DNA of 64,000 nt from Caenimonas aquaedulcis (GCF_015831345.1 NZ_JADWYS010000001.1:2694618-2758617), one strand, 5' to 3'; positions 21,431-32,242 are shown, counted from the stretch's first letter. Program-made: numbers and translations. Notes: generated by a model from the sequence alone, not told the origin.

Positions 21431-22996
21431 TCAACGTACACGCCCCGCGCCCAGGTGTCCGAGCGTGAAGGCTTCCTCGAAGATCGAATAACCTGCCCAA
21501 TCCGCGTGGGCGAATGATAGCCGCGCCGTGGCGGCGTCCGCGGCGCCCGGCAAGCCGAGGGTTCCCGGGCGCGGGATCGCCATCGCGTGACCGTATCGCG
21601 CGACCTCCGCGCGTGTCGCCTTGTCCCGCAGATCGGGATGCGGACCCGAGAGTTCATCCACGACTTCGCCCAGCCAGCCGCGCCAGTCGCGCGCGAGCAT
21701 CGCGGCTCGCGCGGCTTCGCCCGGGGCCCGGTAGCAACTGAGCACCGTGGGGCCTGGGCGCGGGTCCAGGCTCTGGTGCCGTGCATCGACATAGCCGAGC
21801 CCTGGCGCGCCGTACAGCACGTTGTCCCAGGCGGGCGCGGCGCCGCCGCGGTCGCGCAGCGGCTCGCGCAGGTGGACGTTCACAACGGCCCAAGGCGCGT
21901 AGCGTGTGTGGCCCGCGCGCAGTCGCAGGGCGGGCGGCGCCTGCTCCACCACGCGCGCCGCCACGAAGGCGGGCAGGGCGACGATGCAATGCCGCGCCTG
22001 CCAGCGCTCCACGGCTCGCGTGGCGGCGTTCCACGCGTCGATCTCGACGCCCGCGCGCTGCTCGGCGATGCGAAGCACCACGCGGCCCGTGCGTACGCGA
22101 TCGCCCAGCGGCGCGGCCAGCGCCCGGGTGAGCCATGCGTTGCCCTCGGGCCAGGTCAGCACCGCGTCGCGCTCGGCGCCCTCCGCGCCCGGCGGCTGGA
22201 ACCCGTGGCGGCTCGCGAAGTAATGGATGCCGGCCCATGCGGAGACTTCCGCGGCGCCCGCGCCGTAGTCGTCACGGCAGCAATAGTCCAGGTACCACCG
22301 CAGGTGCGCATCGTCGAGGCCTTCGGCCGCGAGCCACCGCGCGAAGCTCAGCGCGTCCAGGGCGCGATGCGCGGCCGGTGCGTTGCGCGGCGCGGGAATC
22401 GTGAAACGGTCGGCACGCCGCAGCGACTCCACGCGGCTCGCGAAGCGCGCGTACTGCGACAACGTCGTGGCTCCCACGCCCAGCACGGGCAGCAGCCCCT
22501 CCTGCCATTGGCCGTCGATGTAGAGCCGTTCCTGGGGGGCGTGGCACAGGTGCCGCTCGTCGTAGGTCCATCGCCCCGCCACGCGCCGCCGCAGGCCGAG
22601 CTCCTCGAGCAGGGCCTGCACTTCGCGCGCGTCGTCGCCGGGTACCGGCAGGTAGTGCGCGCCCCACGGGCACGCGATGCCCGAGACCTCGCCGCCCCGG
22701 CTGTTGCCGCCCGCCGTGTCTTCCAGTTCGAGCAGGGCGAAATCCTCGATGCCGCGCGCGCGCAAGGCGCGAGCCGCCGCCAGGCCCGCCACGCCGCCGC
22801 CCGCGATGAGGACGTGAACCTTCCCGCCGGCAACCGGGGCGCCGCCCGGGCGCGGGGCGCGCAAGAGGTGTCCCCGCTCCGCGCTCGCGCCCATTAACGC
22901 GCCCGTCACCCCGGGTGGTGGCGCGCAGCCCGCCCAGGGCAAGGCGGCGCCCGCGAGCAGCATCCGGCGCGTCACGCCGCACGCCCGGTCCGTCAC
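21431..22996 (-). CDS. Exported FAD-dependent amine oxidase-like oxidoreductase
   Basis: 521 residues from a GTG that overlaps the stop of the aminopropyltransferase gene (GTGA). The N-terminus has a twin-arginine signal (TRRMLLAG, residues 9-16) and a possible lipobox ending Cys24 (WAGC), so the protein should be exported folded and perhaps lipid-anchored. The dinucleotide motif VLIAGGGVAGLAAARAL follows, then a NAD(P)-binding-8/amine-oxidase body with DTAGGNSRGG near the flavin. Last gene of the five-gene SPFH operon. Polyamine or an aminopropylated molecule is a reasonable substrate given the neighbour, but this is inferred. A start at the internal ATG (Met12) would lose the RR. Confidence 0.75.
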   Translation of the reverse strand: MTDRACGVTRRMLLAGAALPWAGCAPPPGVTGALMGASAERGHLLRAPRPGGAPVAGGKVHVLIAGGGVAGLAAARALRARGIEDFALLELEDTAGGNSRGGEVSGIACPWGAHYLPVPGDDAREVQALLEELGLRRRVAGRWTYDERHLCHAPQERLYIDGQWQEGLLPVLGVGATTLSQYARFASRVESLRRADRFTIPAPRNAPAAHRALDALSFARWLAAEGLDDAHLRWYLDYCCRDDYGAGAAEVSAWAGIHYFASRHGFQPPGAEGAERDAVLTWPEGNAWLTRALAAPLGDRVRTGRVVLRIAEQRAGVEIDAWNAATRAVERWQARHCIVALPAFVAARVVEQAPPALRLRAGHTRYAPWAVVNVHLREPLRDRGGAAPAWDNVLYGAPGLGYVDARHQSLDPRPGPTVLSCYRAPGEAARAAMLARDWRGWLGEVVDELSGPHPDLRDKATRAEVARYGHAMAIPRPGTLGLPGAADAATARLSFAHADWAGYSIFEEAFTLGHLGAGRVR

Positions 22997-24537
22997 TGCT
23001 GCACCTTGCCCCATTCCCGTTCGTAGGTGGTCACCAGCACCTGGTTGGACAGCCGGTTCACTTCGGCCGGCACACGGGCCATGTCCCGGGGAAAGTCGAA
23101 GAGGGGCGCAAGGCTCTCCGTCGTGAGGAAGCGCAGCCCGGGAGGCAACTGCTGCGGCAGGCGATAGGGCCGGCGGCTGGCGATCACGTAGCCCCACTCG
23201 CCGAAGCTCGGCACATGCGCGTGGTACGCCGCGGCCTGCAGGCCCACCGACTCGATGGTGGTCACCACCGTCCAGAAGCTCTGGCGCGCGACCAGCGGCG
23301 ACGTGGTCTGGATGACCGCGTACCCGCTCGCGGCGAGCCGCTGCTCCATCGCGGCGTAGAACGAGCTGGTGTAGAGCTTGCCGATGGAAAAGTTCGTCGG
23401 GTCGGGGAAGTCCACGATGATGACGTCGAACATCTCGTCCGTCTGCTGCAGCCACTGGAACGCGTCGGTGTTCACGATCCTGAGCTTCGGCGACGCGAGC
23501 GATCCGCCGTTCAGGCGCGACAGCGTGTCGTGCGTCGAGAAGAGGCGCGTCATGTTCGGGTCGAGCTCCACCAGCGTGACGCTCTCGACACCGGGGTAGC
23601 GCAGCACCTCGCGCACCGCCATGCCGTCTCCGCCGCCCAGCACGGCGACCTTGCGCGGCGCGCCGTGCCCGGACATCGCGGGGTGCACGAGCGCCTCGTG
23701 GTAGCGGTACTCGTCGCGCTCGGCGAACTGCAGGTTGCCGTTCAGGAACAGCCGATGCCCGGCGCGGCCGTGCGTGACGACGATGCGCTGGTAGGGCGAG
23801 GTCGCGGCGAAGACGACGGGGTCCTGGTAGAACTTGTCTTCGGCGAGCGTGGTGATCCTCTGCGCGCCGGCGAGCGCGGCGCCGAGCGTGCCCAGCGTGA
23901 GCACGCACGCGATCGCATGCGCGGCGACACGGCGCAACTCGTGGCGGAACATCCACAGCGCCCACAGCGCCACGGCGGCGTTCATCAACCCGAAAAGCAG
24001 GCCGGTGCGCACCAGCCCGAGCTGGGGTACGAGCACCAGGGGAAATGCCACGGAGACCGCCAGCGCACCGAGGTAGTCGAAGGTGAGGACCTGCGACACG
24101 AGGTCCTTCAGCGCGACGTTGCGCCTGAGCATGCGCATCACCAGCGGAATCTCCAGGCCGACCAGCACGCCGACGGACAGCACGAGCGCGTAGAGCAGCA
24201 CGCGGAACGCACCCGGCAGCCAGGCATTGGCCAGGAACAGGATCGCGGGCATGCCGCCGCCGACCAGCGCGACCAGCAATTCGATGCGCAGGAAGTGCGC
24301 CGGCAACTGGCGCTCGAAAAACCGCGACAGCCAGGACCCCACGCCCATCGCGAACAGGTAGGCGCCGATCACGGTGGAGAACTGCAGCACCGAATCGCCC
24401 AGCACGTACGAGGCGAGCGCCCCCGCCGCCAGTTCGTAGACCAGCCCGCACGCGGCGACCACGAAGACGGAGGCGAGCAGCGCCACCTCGAGCGGGCGCG
24501 GCGAAGGCGCGGCCCGGACCGGCCGCGCGGGGTCCAT
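22993..24537 (-). CDS. Membrane-fused spermidine synthase-like aminopropyltransferase
   Basis: 514 residues: about seven transmembrane helices in the first 210, then a spermidine synthase domain (about 225-505). The synthase has the YRYHEALVHPAM substrate loop, SAM-site GGGDGMAVREVL, acidic LVELDPNM, and the catalytic-loop aspartates in DFPDP. It should transfer aminopropyl from decarboxylated SAM to an amine at the cytoplasmic membrane face. The ATG at 24537 has AGGTG 8 nt upstream; a GTG at 24546 is the alternative. Eleven bp after the DUF350 gene and overlapping the FAD oxidase by 4 bp. It probably depends on SpeD at 17244. The acceptor is unknown. Confidence 0.82.
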   Translation of the reverse strand: MDPARPVRAAPSPRPLEVALLASVFVVAACGLVYELAAGALASYVLGDSVLQFSTVIGAYLFAMGVGSWLSRFFERQLPAHFLRIELLVALVGGGMPAILFLANAWLPGAFRVLLYALVLSVGVLVGLEIPLVMRMLRRNVALKDLVSQVLTFDYLGALAVSVAFPLVLVPQLGLVRTGLLFGLMNAAVALWALWMFRHELRRVAAHAIACVLTLGTLGAALAGAQRITTLAEDKFYQDPVVFAATSPYQRIVVTHGRAGHRLFLNGNLQFAERDEYRYHEALVHPAMSGHGAPRKVAVLGGGDGMAVREVLRYPGVESVTLVELDPNMTRLFSTHDTLSRLNGGSLASPKLRIVNTDAFQWLQQTDEMFDVIIVDFPDPTNFSIGKLYTSSFYAAMEQRLAASGYAVIQTTSPLVARQSFWTVVTTIESVGLQAAAYHAHVPSFGEWGYVIASRRPYRLPQQLPPGLRFLTTESLAPLFDFPRDMARVPAEVNRLSNQVLVTTYEREWGKVQQ

Positions 24538-24548
24538 CGCGCTCACAC

Positions 24549-24770
24549 CTAGCCGTGCACCGCGGCCGCGACGATGATCGAGATGCCGAGCGACATCGCG
24601 CCCACCACGATGCCGAGGGCCACGTTCTGCTTCTCCACGATTTCTTCCCAGAGGTTGTAGGGCGTGATCTTGTCGATGATGACGAAGCTCAGCCAGAACA
24701 CCACGACGCCGATCAGCGCGTAGAGGATGGAGCCGAAGACGGCTCCGGGTTTCAGCCACTCGATGCCCAT
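24549..24770 (-). CDS. DUF350 small membrane protein
   Basis: 73 residues with two transmembrane helices (about 10-32 and 48-70) separated by ITPYNLWEEIVEKQN, the DUF350 hallmark also seen in E. coli YjfL. Function unknown; DUF350 genes repeatedly sit with PspA, SPFH, DUF4178 and polyamine-enzyme genes in envelope-stress clusters. A strong AGGAGA site precedes the ATG. 29 bp after the zinc-ribbon gene, 11 bp before the aminopropyltransferase. Confidence 0.82.
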   Translation of the reverse strand: MGIEWLKPGAVFGSILYALIGVVVFWLSFVIIDKITPYNLWEEIVEKQNVALGIVVGAMSLGISIIVAAAVHG

Positions 24771-24799
24771 GGTGCTCTCCTGAAAGTGAATTGCCCTTG

Positions 24800-26299
24800 C
24801 TACTTGTGGCCGCCGCCACTGGAATACCCGCCGAAGGATCCACCGCCGCTGCGGGCGGAACCCCCGGATGCGAATCCCGATCCGCCGCTGCTCTCGTCGT
24901 CCACGCACGCCTTGATGACGAGCAGCAGGATGAGGATGATGACGAACATCACGATGATGGTGCCGCAGCCGATGCCCGAGCCGCCGGTCGGCCCGCTGTC
25001 GCGCTTCAGGAGGCCCGCCTTGTCCTCCAGCTTGAATGCCTTGGCGACGGCGTCGCTCGCGATCCGGCTGCCGCTGGACCAGGTCACTTCCTTCGGCGTG
25101 CGCTCCATCGACAGCAGCGTGTCGCCCTTGGCGAAGTCCCGGTTGAAGGTTTTCTGGCCACGCTCGACGGGCCAGTAGAACTCGCCGGCGACATAGGTGG
25201 TGCTCGCCTCGTAGCTGTACTTCAACGCGTATTTGTTGCCCAGGTAGGTGGCGGACTGCTCCCCGCCCGACAAGGCGGGCGCCCCCGTCGTCGGCTTGAC
25301 GACGCTCCAGCCCTCTTCGGAATCGACGAGGAAGATGAAGCCGCGCTTGCGGTTGTACAGCAGGTATTCGCCCCATCCGAATTCCTCGTCGTCGCCGGGT
25401 TCGTGCCCGACGCGGTGCTGGAAACCGACGACCTGCCACTGCACGCCCTGCAACTGCCCGAGCGAGCCCAGGGCAATGGCCGGCTCCACGGGCGCGGCCT
25501 GTTCGGCGTGCCGGAGCTCGCCGCCCAGGCCCGAACTCAGGTCGATGATGCTGTGGCAGGAGCGGCAGGTGATGCTCTTGCTCGTGTCCAGCGCCACCTC
25601 GACCGGGGCGCCGCAATTCGGGCATGCGAACTGGCGCGCGCGTTCCTCCTTCGCGGCGTCTTCGCGCAGGCCGGACATCTGCAGCTCGTCGAGCCGCGCC
25701 TCGCGGCCGCGCGTGACGAGCGGCGGCGACGTCCCGTAGTCGATGCTGAGCACCTCGCCCGAGGGGCTGCGCAATTCCACCATCGCGAAGGGCTGACCGA
25801 GCGGCGGCAGCTTGGGCAGCTCGCCCTGGGCGGAGAGGAGCGTGACCTGCTCGTTCGATGTGACGTTATAGGGACGGCCTTGCACGGCGGTGTTCGCGCC
25901 GACGCGAAGCGAGGGGGCCGGCGGCACGTCGCGGCCCATCCCGTCGGGCATGCAGAAGACGTACGAGCCGTTGTCTTCGCCGAGGATCCCGGAGGTCCCG
26001 TCGTCGAACACCGCGTTCCACTCGGTCCAGGGCCCGGTCTCGCCGCGGTATTGCAGGCGGCCCACGAGCGTGAAGGCGCGGCCTTCCCAGCGGCCGCCCG
26101 CCATGAGCTGCAGGGGGCTGTGGTCGTCGAACACCTCCGCCATCTTCCCGATGCGCGAGAGCGTGTCGCCGCTGCGCACGACGGTGCTGCGGCAGAAGCT
26201 GCAGACGGCGTAGGCGGACTGGGCGCTGCGGAATTCGACGGGCGCGCCGCAACCCGGACACGCGGCCCGGTACGCGCGCTGGGGGCCGGTTTCAGCCAC
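24800..26299 (-). CDS. Zinc-ribbon, double DUF4178 membrane protein
   Basis: 499 residues. Two Cys4 zinc ribbons: CPGCG with CSFC (about 15-37) and CPNCG with CRSC (about 220-245). After each comes a beta-rich DUF4178 module (for example WEGRAFTLVGRLQYRGETG, and later LQGVQWQVVGFQHR). A single transmembrane helix near residue 445-465 is followed by a Gly/Ser-rich tail. Start is GTG at 26299, 6 bp after the SPFH stop. Ribbon-DUF4178 proteins are known only from context. Here it is probably the scaffold between the SPFH protein and the membrane enzymes. Topology with ribbons in the cytoplasm is inferred. Confidence 0.78.
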   Translation of the reverse strand: MAETGPQRAYRAACPGCGAPVEFRSAQSAYAVCSFCRSTVVRSGDTLSRIGKMAEVFDDHSPLQLMAGGRWEGRAFTLVGRLQYRGETGPWTEWNAVFDDGTSGILGEDNGSYVFCMPDGMGRDVPPAPSLRVGANTAVQGRPYNVTSNEQVTLLSAQGELPKLPPLGQPFAMVELRSPSGEVLSIDYGTSPPLVTRGREARLDELQMSGLREDAAKEERARQFACPNCGAPVEVALDTSKSITCRSCHSIIDLSSGLGGELRHAEQAAPVEPAIALGSLGQLQGVQWQVVGFQHRVGHEPGDDEEFGWGEYLLYNRKRGFIFLVDSEEGWSVVKPTTGAPALSGGEQSATYLGNKYALKYSYEASTTYVAGEFYWPVERGQKTFNRDFAKGDTLLSMERTPKEVTWSSGSRIASDAVAKAFKLEDKAGLLKRDSGPTGGSGIGCGTIIVMFVIILILLLVIKACVDDESSGGSGFASGGSARSGGGSFGGYSSGGGHK

Positions 26300-26305
26300 C
26301 TGCGG

Positions 26306-27355
26306 CTAGACGAGTTTTTTCAGCAGTTCGGCCTTCTTCGCGTCGAACTCTTCCTGCGTGAGGATGCCCTTGGCCTTCAGCTCGCCGAGTTTTTCCAGCG
26401 TGGCCATTACGTCGTCCGGCTTCACGGTCGCGGCCGCCGAAGCCGCCGCTTGCGCCGCCGTGTTGGCGGCGCCGGATTGCAGTCCCTGCTGCAGGTTCTG
26501 CGCGAGGACCTGACCCATCGCGATGCCGGCGCCCAGGCCCATCGCATCGCCGGCGACACCGCCGCCGCCCGTTCCCGCGGCTTTCGCCATTTCCGGGATC
26601 GCCTGCCCGGTCTGGTACTGCATGAACTTGCCCATGTCGTTGCCGACCATGCCCATGCCGATCTTCTGGTCGAGGATCTTCTGCAGCTCCTCGGGCAGCG
26701 ACAGGTTCTGCACCGTGACCGCCTCGAGCTTCAGGCCGATCGCCTCGAACGAGGGCTGGATCGCGGCGGACAGCGCATGGGCGAATTCGATCTGGTTGGC
26801 GGCGAGGTCCAGGAAGGGCACACCGCTTTGCGCGATCGCGTCCGAGATGTGCTGCAGGAACATGCCGCGCAGCTGCGGCTCGAGTTCCGCCGCGGTGTAG
26901 ACGTCGCGCGTGCCGGAGATCTTGGTGTGGAACAGCTTGGGGTCGACCATGCTGTATGCGTAATTGCCGAAGGCACGCAGCCGCACCGCGCCGAAATCCT
27001 TGTCGCGGATCGTGATCGGCTGCGGCGTGCCCCAGCGCTGGTCGATCTGCTGGCGCGTGCTGAAGAAGTACAGGTCGCTCTTGAAGGGGGACTCGAAGAG
27101 TTTGTCCCAGTTCTTCAGGTAAGTGAGGACGGGCATGGTCTGCGTGGTGAGCTTGTACATCCCGGGCCCGAACACGTCCGCGACCTTGCCCTCGTTGACG
27201 AACACCGCCATCTGCGATTCGCGCACGGTGAGCGACGCGCCGTACTGGATTTCCATGTCGCGCATCGGGAAGCGCCAGGAGAGCGTGCCGTCGTCGGGCT
27301 CGGTCCACTGGAGGATGTCGATGAACTGCTTCTTGATGAAGTCCATGAGGCCCAT
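26306..27355 (-). CDS. SPFH-domain protein with SHOCT tail (YdjI-like)
   Basis: 349 residues. N-terminal MGLMDFIKKQFIDILQW amphipathic start, SPFH/virion-core domain (about 20-235), a Gly/Ala/Gln-rich region and a C-terminal SHOCT-like motif (LGELKAKGILTQEEFDAKKAELLKKL). Such proteins (Bacillus YdjI family) oligomerise at membranes and join PspA-type stress responses. First gene of the operon that continues to the FAD oxidase. Good GAGGAG Shine-Dalgarno 8 nt upstream and a TATCAT hexamer about 30 bp upstream. No pspA in the window. Confidence 0.85.
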   Translation of the reverse strand: MGLMDFIKKQFIDILQWTEPDDGTLSWRFPMRDMEIQYGASLTVRESQMAVFVNEGKVADVFGPGMYKLTTQTMPVLTYLKNWDKLFESPFKSDLYFFSTRQQIDQRWGTPQPITIRDKDFGAVRLRAFGNYAYSMVDPKLFHTKISGTRDVYTAAELEPQLRGMFLQHISDAIAQSGVPFLDLAANQIEFAHALSAAIQPSFEAIGLKLEAVTVQNLSLPEELQKILDQKIGMGMVGNDMGKFMQYQTGQAIPEMAKAAGTGGGGVAGDAMGLGAGIAMGQVLAQNLQQGLQSGAANTAAQAAASAAATVKPDDVMATLEKLGELKAKGILTQEEFDAKKAELLKKLV

Positions 27356-27384
27356 GGTCCGCTCCTCGGTGTGTAGGTCGGCGG

Positions 27385-27390
27385 ATGATA
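27385..27390 (-). promoter_or_regulatory. Candidate -10 element of the SPFH operon
   Basis: TATCAT on the minus strand, 29 bp before the SPFH start codon, in the 93-bp gap after the Crp/Fnr gene. No convincing -35 hexamer is seen, so an activator may be needed. Weak evidence. Confidence 0.3.
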
Positions 27391-27448
27391 ACGCCGCGAC
27401 CCGCGCCGGCCGCGAGCGCGGTGACAGGGCGTTTTCAGTCGCGGTGGA

Positions 27449-28303
27449 TCAGGCCGCGGGCGCCAGCGCACCCCAGGCGGGTGCGGGCTGGAGCACCGGC
27501 AGCGCGGGGCGCGGTGCCGCGGCACCGTGGCCTTCGGTGCAGTGCACCGGCAGCAGCCGCGCGTACTCGCTCTTGACCGCGTGGTAGCAGCTGCACGCAC
27601 GCGATTCGAGCGCCTTGCGGTCCTGCACCGCGAACACGCCGCGGCGGCAGGCCACGGAACCTGCCTCGCGCAGGCGACCGGAGGCCTCGGTGACGCCTTC
27701 GCGGCGCACGCCCAGCAGGCGCGCGGCGAATTCCTGAGTGAGCGGCACTTCGTGACCGTGAACGCGATCCAGGCTCATGAGGATCAGGCGGGAGAGCTGC
27801 TGCTCGATGGAGTGATGGCGGTTGCACACCACCAGCAGGGAAATCTGGGTGATCATGGCCTGCGTGTAGCGCAGGAGATGACGCATGAAGGGGCCGCTGC
27901 GCTCGAATTCCTCGACCAGGCGTTCGCGGCTGAGCGCAAGTCCATAGCCCGCGCATTGCACGACACCTCGCGTGGGCATCGCATCGCCGCCCATCACGAG
28001 CGGCAGTCCGAGCAGGCCCTCGCGGCCCACCATCGCGACTTGCCCGCTGTCGCCGTCGGGGAGCTGCTGCACCAGCGACACCACGCCGGACAAGGGGAAC
28101 AGAGCGCGCGCCGGCCCGCTGTGCGGCGTGCCCAGTTCCTGGCCCGCGGCAAGTTCCACCAGGCTGAAGTGAGGCAGCAGGCGTTCGTGGACATCGGGAG
28201 GCAGTGCCGCCAGCAGGGAGCTCTGTGCGAGCAGCGTGGCGGGCGCGGCGAGGCGCATGGGTGCGTTGGCGCGGGGGGAAGGCATGCGGGTGACTCTAGC
28301 CAT
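27449..28303 (-). CDS. Crp/Fnr-family transcription regulator
   Basis: 284 residues from ATG 28303 (a start at 28339 adds 12). Cyclic-nucleotide-binding-like beta roll about 35-150, long C-helix, then an HTH_Crp domain with the recognition region LTQEFAARLLGVRREGVTEASGRL (about 195-220). The N-terminal domain lacks the FNR cysteine cluster, so it does not look like an iron-sulfur sensor. The C-terminus is extended by about 50 residues of Ala/Pro-rich sequence. It lies 93 bp upstream of the SPFH operon on the same strand and divergent from maeB, making both plausible targets. A TGTGA-N6-TCATC site occurs at 28400-28415. Confidence 0.8.
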   Translation of the reverse strand: MARVTRMPSPRANAPMRLAAPATLLAQSSLLAALPPDVHERLLPHFSLVELAAGQELGTPHSGPARALFPLSGVVSLVQQLPDGDSGQVAMVGREGLLGLPLVMGGDAMPTRGVVQCAGYGLALSRERLVEEFERSGPFMRHLLRYTQAMITQISLLVVCNRHHSIEQQLSRLILMSLDRVHGHEVPLTQEFAARLLGVRREGVTEASGRLREAGSVACRRGVFAVQDRKALESRACSCYHAVKSEYARLLPVHCTEGHGAAAPRPALPVLQPAPAWGALAPAA

Positions 28304-28684
28304 GGTCCTGCCGGCTTGCGTAGCCGCGTAACACTTCATCTCGTAGGACGGGGCCTATGCGGCTGCTGCAGAGCCACAACCGAAGTTTCCGGCGAGCCCT
28401 GTGACATGGCTCATCGGTATGCGTTCTTCCCGGGCGCGGAAGACTTTCGGCTATTTCGGGATTTCCGGTAAACAAGCTGGCGAAGGTGGATAAAGATGCA
28501 ACAAAGGAAAAATGCAGAGCCTGCGAACGGCCGAGCTACCTTTGCTTACGCCCACTGGCGTGCGGCATACGCATAAATCCGCACTAGGGTTTTCCCACCC
28601 ACGAGCCTACAATCGCATGCCCTCAAGAACAGAAGCGCGAGCGCCGCCAGGCCTTAAGCTGCGCTCCAGGAGACACACACCAAT
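28304..28684. promoter_or_regulatory. Divergent control region between the Crp/Fnr gene and maeB
   Basis: 381 bp without a gene, distinctly richer in A+T than its surroundings (notably 28480-28620). It holds a CRP-like half-palindrome TGTGA-N6-TCATC at 28400-28415, about 97 bp before the regulator start, and a TACAAT hexamer at 28608-28613, 72 bp before the maeB start and its AGGAGA site. These fit autoregulation of the regulator and a maeB promoter; both assignments are by eye only. Confidence 0.4.
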
Positions 28685-30997
<2,313 letters not shown>

Positions 30998-31057
30998 GCC
31001 TCACCTAGCGAGCAATTACTTACTAGCTTGTCAAGCTGGGCGTACGGAATGGCCTTG

Positions 31058-31092
31058 GCGGCTGCCCAAAAATTGGGCAGCCGCTTGCCTTT
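31058..31092 (+). terminator. Terminator after maeB
   Basis: Perfect 12-bp stem (GCGGCTGCCCAA with TTGGGCAGCCGC, 3-nt A loop) followed by TTGCCTTTT, 60 bp after the maeB stop. Confidence 0.85.
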
Positions 31093-31177
31093 TGGGGCGG
31101 GATAAGTCACACTACGCGCTGGAAATTTTCCGGGTTTACCCGGAGTCTTTTGAGGTCCCCCGAAGAAGGTCCGTCCC

Positions 31178-31579
31178 ATGGCGCGCATCGCCGCAGTCAA
31201 GTTTGCGCTAACTAGCTTCCTGCTGGCTGCCGCGATGACCGCTCCCCTGGCGCAAGCCAGGTCACAGACAGACCGCCCCGCCTACAGCTCGTCGGCCACC
31301 ATCCGTGTGGCCGATATGCCGCGGCAGGGCCGGGAGACCTACGAACTGATCCGCCAGGGCGGACCGTTCCCGTACGACAAGGATGGTGTGGTGTTCGGCA
31401 ACCGGGAGCGCGCGCTGCCAAAGCAAAGGCGCGGCTACTGGCGTGAATACACCGTGACCACCCCTGGATCGCGCGACCGGGGCGCCCGGCGCATCGTGTG
31501 CGGAGGCCCGCCCCGGGTCCCCGACGCTTGTTATTACACCGCTGACCACTACGCCAGCTTTCGAAAGATCGTGGAGTGA
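31178..31579 (+). CDS. Secreted barnase-like ribonuclease (N1/T1 family)
   Basis: 133 residues with a signal peptide (hydrophobic 9-24, cut near Ala25-Gln26). The mature protein follows barnase: FGNRERALP corresponds to the barnase NREGKLP strand, Glu90 in YWRE is the catalytic base, Arg105 in ARRI binds phosphate, and His124 in TADHYASF is the general acid. Cys108 and Cys118 could form a disulfide. It should cleave RNA after guanine in the periplasm or outside the cell. Six bp downstream is a barstar-like gene, a cytoplasmic guard. About 100 bp separate it from the maeB terminator, and this stretch is less G+C-rich than its neighbours. Confidence 0.85.
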   Translation: MARIAAVKFALTSFLLAAAMTAPLAQARSQTDRPAYSSSATIRVADMPRQGRETYELIRQGGPFPYDKDGVVFGNRERALPKQRRGYWREYTVTTPGSRDRGARRIVCGGPPRVPDACYYTADHYASFRKIVE

Positions 31580-31585
31580 CCCGAA

Positions 31586-32056
31586 ATGAAGCGGGATGAA
31601 TTTGTGACTATGGAAAGAGACGCGGAGATGGATACACCACTTCGTCGAGATACACCCGAGGCGACGCTCAAGGGCGTTCGGACCAACATCGTGCAATCCA
31701 TTCGCGCCTTCCGCGTGCAGGAATTGCAGGATGCCGCGCGTTCGCTGGGACAGCACTTCCTGTATGCCAACCTCGCGCAAGCGCAGAGCAAGCAGGACGT
31801 CCTGGACCTGATCGCGCAGCAGTTCATGCTGCCCGCGCACTTCGGGAAGAACTTCGATGCCCTGTACGACTGCATGACGGACCCGGTGCATAAATCGGGC
31901 CCGCAGCCCGGCTTCATCGTGGTGCTGGAGCAGATTCCCGCCAACGCCAAGTTCGACAAGGAAGCGCGCGAGCAGCTGCTCGACATCTTCCGGGACACGG
32001 CCGACTACTGGGCCGACCGGAAGATACCGTTCCGCTGTTTCTATTCTTTTCTGTAG
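31586..32056 (+). CDS. Barstar-like ribonuclease inhibitor
   Basis: 156 residues; the barstar fold covers about 38-156. The inhibitory helix/loop reads LPAHFGKNFDALYDC: Asp91 and Asp95 match barstar Asp35 and Asp39, which plug the barnase active site, while the intervening Trp of barstar is Tyr94 here. There is an N-terminal extension of about 35 residues. The start has GGAG 8 nt upstream in the end of the RNase gene. No signal peptide, so it should stay in the cytoplasm and protect against the nuclease before export. Confidence 0.82.
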   Translation: MKRDEFVTMERDAEMDTPLRRDTPEATLKGVRTNIVQSIRAFRVQELQDAARSLGQHFLYANLAQAQSKQDVLDLIAQQFMLPAHFGKNFDALYDCMTDPVHKSGPQPGFIVVLEQIPANAKFDKEAREQLLDIFRDTADYWADRKIPFRCFYSFL

Positions 32057-32089
32057 CCCGTTCTGCGCAAAATAGCCAAGCAGAACGGG
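32057..32089 (+). terminator. Hairpin directly after the barstar gene
   Basis: CCCGTTCTGC and GCAGAACGGG form a perfect 10-bp stem with a 13-nt loop starting at the base after the barstar stop. No T-tract follows, so it may be a weak terminator or an mRNA 3'-end stabiliser. Confidence 0.5.
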
Positions 32090-32242
32090 CGAACGAGGCT
32101 CAGGGAACCGAAGCGGTCGCCGCACCGGTTGCCACCACGGAATCGGGCGAGAAGATGCCCACGGACAAGCTGGTCGACGTGTCCCCGTTGGCGCTGCGCA
32201 TGAGCAGCCCTTTCAACGCGGGGTATTGGCTGGCGGCGGCTT
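32090..32242 (+). other. Short open frame with no start; possible gene remnant
   Basis: After the barstar stop, a frame stays open to TAA at 32240-32242 and reads as credible protein (ending RMSSPFNAGYWLAAA). No ATG or GTG with a ribosome site opens it. The only ATG, at 32155, would give a 29-residue peptide. It may be the 3' tail of a lost gene or a small unannotated peptide. I do not recognise it. Confidence 0.25.

Noticed and set aside
21431..24451. One 1006-codon minus-strand frame joining the FAD oxidase with upstream sequence
   Set aside because: The upstream part is an out-of-frame shadow of the aminopropyltransferase gene; the real start is the GTG overlapping its stop.
17244..24537. 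speD and the membrane aminopropyltransferase as one operon
   Set aside because: They are on opposite strands and separated by pepP, pilin and toxin-antitoxin genes; only a functional link is plausible.
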